Part shown: positions 60,431-64,000 of the stretch, piece after piece | How positions within the stretch are numbered: the stretch's first letter is position 1 | Layout of the letters: every line of letters starts with the position of its first letter | Source of the DNA: Ferrovibrio sp046297895 | Lineage (GTDB): Bacteria; Pseudomonadota; Alphaproteobacteria; Ferrovibrionales; Ferrovibrionaceae | Assembly (NCBI RefSeq): GCF_046297895.1 | Contig: NZ_JBKBHC010000002.1 | Span: 62,001-126,000, forward strand | Direction: 5' to 3' | DNA length: 64,000 bases | Notes under the pieces: model-generated | Databases searched by the model: none | The model's input: only the letters and a program-made list of their open reading frames with translations | What the model was told of the DNA's origin: nothing | Translations under genes and position numbers: made by a program

Positions 60431-61087
60431 TCAAAGCCAGCGCGGGAAGAGCAGGTTGTTCTCCAGGTGGATATGCTCCATCACGTCGTCCACCAGCTTG
60501 CGCGTGCCGGCATAAAGCGCCCGCCAGGTGGTGCAGGCTCCCTCCGGCGGCACGCCGCCATCGGTCAGCGCCTCGATCAGGCGCAGGCGCTCGCCATGTT
60601 CCACATGCTCGTCCTGCATCACGGCGATGGGATGCCCGATCATCGGATGGCCACCCTGCTTCATCATCGGGAAGAGCATCATCTCCTCCTTCTGCATGTG
60701 GGTCTCCAGTTCCTGCAGCGTGTCGGCCAGCAGATCGGCAAGCCCAGCGGGCACGGCAGGATGGTCGCGATGCACGGCCTCCACGCGCCGCGCCAGGCGG
60801 ATCAGCTCGGGCAGCTCGGCCCGGTGCACGGCATGATAACGGACCAGGATATGCTCGATCAGCTCTGCCGTTTCGGCCGGGGTATCGGCCGGTGCGCCGG
60901 AATCCAGCGCCTTCAGCTCGCCCTCCAGTTCGGCCACGGCAAGGCCGCGCCGGGCAGCCGCCTCCTTCAGGCTGATGCCGCCGCCACAGCAGAAATCCAG
61001 CTTGTGTGCGCGGAACACGCCGGTGGCGCCGGGCAGTTTCGCCGCGATATCGGCCAGGCTGCGATTGCCGTAGGTCTGGGTATCCAT
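60431..61087 (-). CDS. ytfE: Di-iron iron-sulfur cluster repair protein (RIC)
   Basis: 218 aa. The N-terminal ScdA_N domain has the pair Cys-Cys in LDFCCGGGISL (about 33-34). The hemerythrin-like di-iron domain provides the His and Glu ligands in LVRYHAVHRAELP, ETHMQKEEMMLFP, MQDEHVEHGE and MEHIHLENNLLFPRWL. It repairs Fe-S clusters damaged by nitric oxide or oxidants. It is last in the operon with NnrS and nitrate reductase genes, as expected for denitrifiers. Confidence 0.95.
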   Translation of the reverse strand: MDTQTYGNRSLADIAAKLPGATGVFRAHKLDFCCGGGISLKEAAARRGLAVAELEGELKALDSGAPADTPAETAELIEHILVRYHAVHRAELPELIRLARRVEAVHRDHPAVPAGLADLLADTLQELETHMQKEEMMLFPMMKQGGHPMIGHPIAVMQDEHVEHGERLRLIEALTDGGVPPEGACTTWRALYAGTRKLVDDVMEHIHLENNLLFPRWL

Positions 61088-61117
61088 CTTGGTTTCCTTT
61101 CTTCTTCAGCCCGGATA

Positions 61118-62326
61118 TCAGCCCGGGCGGCCGTCGATGCGGGGCAGGATCAGGATGCGCGCATAACCGAACACGAAGGCGGCGAAACCGGCCGACCAGA
61201 GCAGGCCGCTGGCCACCAGCAGAAGATGGCCGAAGGCCAGTTCCGGAACTGCCGCGGCGATCACGCGCGCCAGCGCGCCGGCGGCGACCAGCAGGTAGGC
61301 CGCAGTGGCGGAAGCCGGCGCGGCCAGTCGGCGGCCAGTATGGCCGAGCGAGGCGCGCGTCATCACGGCCAGGATCATCAGGCCGACACCGCCGCTGCCC
61401 AGGGCGTGGATGCCGGTCGGGCCCGGCACCAGGCCGGCCGCGCCGGCGGCCTCAAGCGCGAAGCCGAGCGGCAGGAAGGCATAGCCCAGATGCAGCGACC
61501 AGATGATCGGCAGCTGCAAAACCTCGCGCCGCCACCAATGCAGCAGCCGCCAGCCATGCAGCAGCGCAGCCAGCAGGCAGGCTCCGACCTGGACCTGCAC
61601 AGGCAGTGCCGCCAGCTTGCCCGCCAGGGCTGCAACCAGCGCCGCGTTGGCCGCCAGGCCCAGCTTGGGGGCTGGCACGATGGAAACGCTGTGGCCGGCC
61701 TGCAGCAGGCCGCCGATGGTGAAGGCGGGAATGATGCGGCCGCCGATGATGCCGATGGCGAGCAGGAACAAGCCCAGCGCCGCCTGCAGGCTGAGCATGG
61801 CCATATCCTGCCAGCCGTATTGCAGGGACAGATGCCAGAGCAGATTGAGACCGGCCAGCGCCGACAGGATCACGACGAAGACGCCGTTGCGCCTGGCATT
61901 GCGCTTCAGGATGCCCGGCCCGATGAAGGCGATCAGCAGCAGCCAGAATCCGACATCCGCGGCGGCAAAGAGCGCGGCCCAGGGCAACAGCGACAGAATC
62001 TGCGCCATCAGCCAGAAGCCGACCAGCAGCAGCAGCCGGAAGCCCCGCACCGGCCCGGCCTCGGTCCAGTTCGGCACCGCCGTCAGCAGGAAACCGGCCA
62101 ATGCCGCGGCGGCAAAGCCGAACAGCATCGCATGCCCGTGCCACAGGATGGGGCTGTCGCCCAGCGGCAGGTCCAAGCCCATGGCCCAGCCTGCCGTCCA
62201 CAGCAGGATGAAAAGACTGGCCTGCAGTCCGCCGAGCAGGAAGAAGGGCCGGAATCCGCTTTGCAGGATGGCTGGCCAGCCCGATGCGGTTTTATTGCGC
62301 TCTGCGGCAGCGCTCGCCTGCGTCAT
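61118..62326 (-). CDS. nnrS: NnrS-family haem-copper membrane protein
   Basis: 402 aa, about 12 segments. ILQSGFRPFFLLGGL, WHGHAMLFGFAAAALAGFLLTAVPNWTEA-type region, GGRIIPAFT, and HALGSGGVGLMILAVMTRASLGHTG carry the conserved His and Arg of NnrS. NnrS relieves nitrosative stress in the inner membrane and is co-regulated with nitrate and nitrite reduction. ATG 62326 overlaps the carbonic anhydrase stop by 4 bp (ATGA). Confidence 0.94.
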   Translation of the reverse strand: MTQASAAAERNKTASGWPAILQSGFRPFFLLGGLQASLFILLWTAGWAMGLDLPLGDSPILWHGHAMLFGFAAAALAGFLLTAVPNWTEAGPVRGFRLLLLVGFWLMAQILSLLPWAALFAAADVGFWLLLIAFIGPGILKRNARRNGVFVVILSALAGLNLLWHLSLQYGWQDMAMLSLQAALGLFLLAIGIIGGRIIPAFTIGGLLQAGHSVSIVPAPKLGLAANAALVAALAGKLAALPVQVQVGACLLAALLHGWRLLHWWRREVLQLPIIWSLHLGYAFLPLGFALEAAGAAGLVPGPTGIHALGSGGVGLMILAVMTRASLGHTGRRLAAPASATAAYLLVAAGALARVIAAAVPELAFGHLLLVASGLLWSAGFAAFVFGYARILILPRIDGRPG

Positions 62327-63051
62327 CGTCCCACCAGTTCCATCAGGCCTTCGCAACAGCCGCAGGCCGGCGACGGCAATTCGCCGGGCGCGACGGCGCG
62401 GAAGCGGCCGCTGGCGCCATCGAGCGCCTGAATCTGGCCGTGCTGGAGATCGAAATGCCAGCCATGCAGGGCAAGCCGGCCGGCCTTCACGCGCTCGGCG
62501 ATCCAGGGAAAGCTCTGCAGGTTGCGCAATGACAGGTCGATGGCGGCTTTCTCCAGCCAGCGCAGGCGTTCGGCCTCGCCGGCTTCGCTGGCAAGGTTTT
62601 CCATCTGCGTCACCATCTCGCCGGCCATGGCGACCCAGTCGGGCAGGAATTCGAAATCGGCGCTGCCGCCGCGGCGCTCGGCCAGAAAGCGGATGCCGCC
62701 GCAATGGGAATGGCCCAGCACGATGATGTGATCGACCTCCAGCGCGCGCACGCCGAATTCCACTGCGGCGCTGGTGCCCTTCGGTACGCCGCGCGGCTTT
62801 TCGTAGGCGGGCACGAGGGCTGCCACGTTGCGCACCACGAACAGGTCGCCGGGCTGGGCTTCGGTGAGCAGCGCCGGATCGGAGCGCGAGTCCGAACAGG
62901 CGATCACCAGAACGCGCGGCGACTGGCCCTCGCTGACCAGCTTTTCATACGGCCGGTCGTCGCCTTCGAAGAAGCTGTCATGGAAATGCTCGAAGCCGCG
63001 CAGCAGGCGGCGCAGCGCAAGCGTGCCGGAACTGTGTTCGCGGTCCGGCAT
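62323..63051 (-). CDS. Beta-class carbonic anhydrase
   Basis: 242 aa. Zinc ligands Cys52 and Asp54 in ACSDSRSDP with Arg56 of the dyad, then His114 and Cys117 in VLGHSHCGG. The cytosolic enzyme interconverts CO2 and bicarbonate. It lies within a nitrate respiration operon, 6 bp after the parvulin gene and overlapping nnrS. The tail ends with Cys-rich SPACGCCEGL, unusual for the family. Confidence 0.95.
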   Translation of the reverse strand: MPDREHSSGTLALRRLLRGFEHFHDSFFEGDDRPYEKLVSEGQSPRVLVIACSDSRSDPALLTEAQPGDLFVVRNVAALVPAYEKPRGVPKGTSAAVEFGVRALEVDHIIVLGHSHCGGIRFLAERRGGSADFEFLPDWVAMAGEMVTQMENLASEAGEAERLRWLEKAAIDLSLRNLQSFPWIAERVKAGRLALHGWHFDLQHGQIQALDGASGRFRAVAPGELPSPACGCCEGLMELVGR

Positions 63052-63057
63052 AGCGTA

Positions 63058-63816
63058 TCACTGCAGCAGCGGCGAGTCGGCGCCGGCCAGGGCCACGCCG
63101 GTGATCTCGGCTTCGGCCGCCAGCACGGATATGTACTGGCGGATGGCCGTACGGAAGACAGACTCGGCCAGATAATCCGCGACGCGCTCGCGCACCTGCT
63201 CATATGCCATCTCTCGACCGGCCTCGCGCTGCAGGAGCTGCAGAACATGGAAACCATAGCGGCTGGGCACCGGCACGGGCGAAAGCTGGCCGACCTCCAG
63301 GCTGTCCAGGAAGGTTTCGAATTCAGGGATCGTGCTGCCGCTGGCGAACTGCCCCAGATGGCCGCCGGAGTCTTTCGACGGACAGGCGGAGTGCTGCTGC
63401 GCAAGCTGGCTGAACAGTTCCGGGTCCCGCTGCAGCACCGCGATCAGTCTTTCCGCCTGGATTCGGGCCGCCTCTCGCTCCTCCTCGTCATCCGGCATCG
63501 CCGCCAGCAGGATATGGCGGGCCTCGTAAAGCGCGGGACTGCGAAACTGGCTGCGGTTGGCGTCGAAATAGCGTCGGCAGCTTTCCTCGTCCGGCGCCGG
63601 CAGAGAAACCTCGGCCGCGATCAGGCGATCGATGGCATCCTCGGATTCGCGGTTCAAGCCCAGGACGGCGGCGCGCTGCAGCAGCAGTTCGCGTACCGCC
63701 AGCGCCTCGGCGGCGCGGCGGCCGGCCTCTTCCGCCGTGGCGGCCGGATGATACTGCATCTCGGCCAGCACGGCGGCTTCGTCGATGGCCACATCGTTCA
63801 CGCGGATGACGTCCAT
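63058..63816 (-). CDS. Parvulin-type peptidyl-prolyl isomerase of the nitrate reductase operon
   Basis: 252 aa; RBS AGGAG before ATG 63816. The parvulin domain is at about 95-200 (EARHILLAA, CPSKDSGGHLGQFASG, SPVPVPSRYGFHVLQLL). No signal peptide, so it is cytosolic, unlike SurA/PrsA. Such parvulins often follow narGHJI and probably help fold or mature the nitrate reductase. It begins 11 bp after narI. Confidence 0.92.
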   Translation of the reverse strand: MDVIRVNDVAIDEAAVLAEMQYHPAATAEEAGRRAAEALAVRELLLQRAAVLGLNRESEDAIDRLIAAEVSLPAPDEESCRRYFDANRSQFRSPALYEARHILLAAMPDDEEEREAARIQAERLIAVLQRDPELFSQLAQQHSACPSKDSGGHLGQFASGSTIPEFETFLDSLEVGQLSPVPVPSRYGFHVLQLLQREAGREMAYEQVRERVADYLAESVFRTAIRQYISVLAAEAEITGVALAGADSPLLQ

Positions 63817-63827
63817 GACTGCTCTCC

Positions 63828-64000
63828 TTACAGGCTCGGCCGGGCCGGCGAGCGGCGCCGCACGACCTGATAACTGCGGAAGACATAGCCGACCGGCGCG
63901 CTCCAGATATGCACCAGGCGACTGAAGGGAAAGAGCACGAAGATGGTGATACCGAGCACCAGATGCAGCTTGAACGGCCAGTCGACATTCATGACCAATT
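63828..64000 (-). CDS. narI: Respiratory nitrate reductase gamma subunit, C-terminal end (partial)
   Basis: Only the last 56 codons are in the window. The end reads DWPFKLHLVLGITIFVLFP, then SRLVHIWSAPVGYVFRSYQVV and a basic tail, which is the final membrane segment and cytoplasmic tail of NarI, including one His likely to ligate the haem b. NarI anchors NarGH and passes electrons from quinol. The rest of the nar operon should lie upstream beyond the edge. Confidence 0.93.
   Translation of the reverse strand, partial: LVMNVDWPFKLHLVLGITIFVLFPFSRLVHIWSAPVGYVFRSYQVVRRRSPARPSL

Noticed and set aside
1..64000. tRNA, rRNA, insertion sequences, integrases, attachment sites or an origin
   Set aside because: I looked for T-loop/anticodon patterns, transposase motifs, flanking inverted repeats and DnaA-box clusters by eye and found none that hold up.

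Overview
The window is dense, high-GC bacterial chromosome with short gaps, many 1-8 bp gene overlaps and RBS-led starts. The gene content (cmk-rpsA pair, three-gene TRAP transporters, CHAT and CHASE2 signalling proteins, an alpha-E/transglutaminase locus, Rieske oxygenases, the end of a nitrate reductase operon) points to an alphaproteobacterium. A free-living Rhodospirillales-like heterotroph able to respire nitrate fits best, but that placement is inference. I see no tRNA, rRNA, CRISPR array, insertion sequence or phage gene.

Region 1 (1-9.7 kb): the end of a malyl-CoA-lyase-like gene; two nucleotide-sugar enzymes on opposite strands (a membrane 4,6-dehydratase and a 6-dehydrogenase); a COG0523 metal-chaperone GTPase with a huge His-rich loop; a kinase-fold protein; an asparaginase and acetyltransferase pair; a SPOUT RNA methyltransferase; and a large protein ending in a PilZ-type domain.

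Region 2 (9.7-27.4 kb): a signalling module (TPR-CHAT protease-like protein facing a CHASE2 adenylate cyclase and its upstream exported protein), then cmk-rpsA, a lone solute-binding protein, DMT, NCS2 and SLC13 transporters, thioredoxin 2, an atypical EF-G paralogue and a GST. A candidate small RNA or attenuated leader lies just before the GST.

Region 3 (27.7-47 kb): on the minus strand, transglutaminase-DUF2126, circularly permuted ATP-grasp/alpha-E and a second transglutaminase form one operon, a type of locus predicted to make or process peptide-like amides. Upstream is a TakP-like TRAP transporter followed by gamma-glutamyltransferase. Then come a lipoprotein, a pseudouridine synthase, an MFS transporter coupled to a duplicated membrane protein, an aminotransferase and an old-yellow-enzyme homologue.

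Region 4 (47-60.4 kb) looks catabolic. A Rieske oxygenase, a glutamine-synthetase-like ligase and a 2OG-Fe(II) oxygenase are divergent from an IclR regulator. A second two-subunit Rieske dioxygenase is divergent from an acyl-CoA ligase across a perfect 18-bp palindrome. Next is an operon for a TPP-dependent 2-oxoacid/acetoin-type dehydrogenase E1 (alpha, beta), a TRAP transporter and a YciI protein. A reasonable picture is import and oxidation of aromatic or amine substrates, with C2-C4 products handled by the E1 pair.

Region 5 (60.4-64 kb) is the end of a nitrate-respiration operon: NarI, a parvulin, a beta-carbonic anhydrase, NnrS and the iron-centre repair protein YtfE/RIC, which together suggest nitrate reduction plus nitrosative-stress defence.
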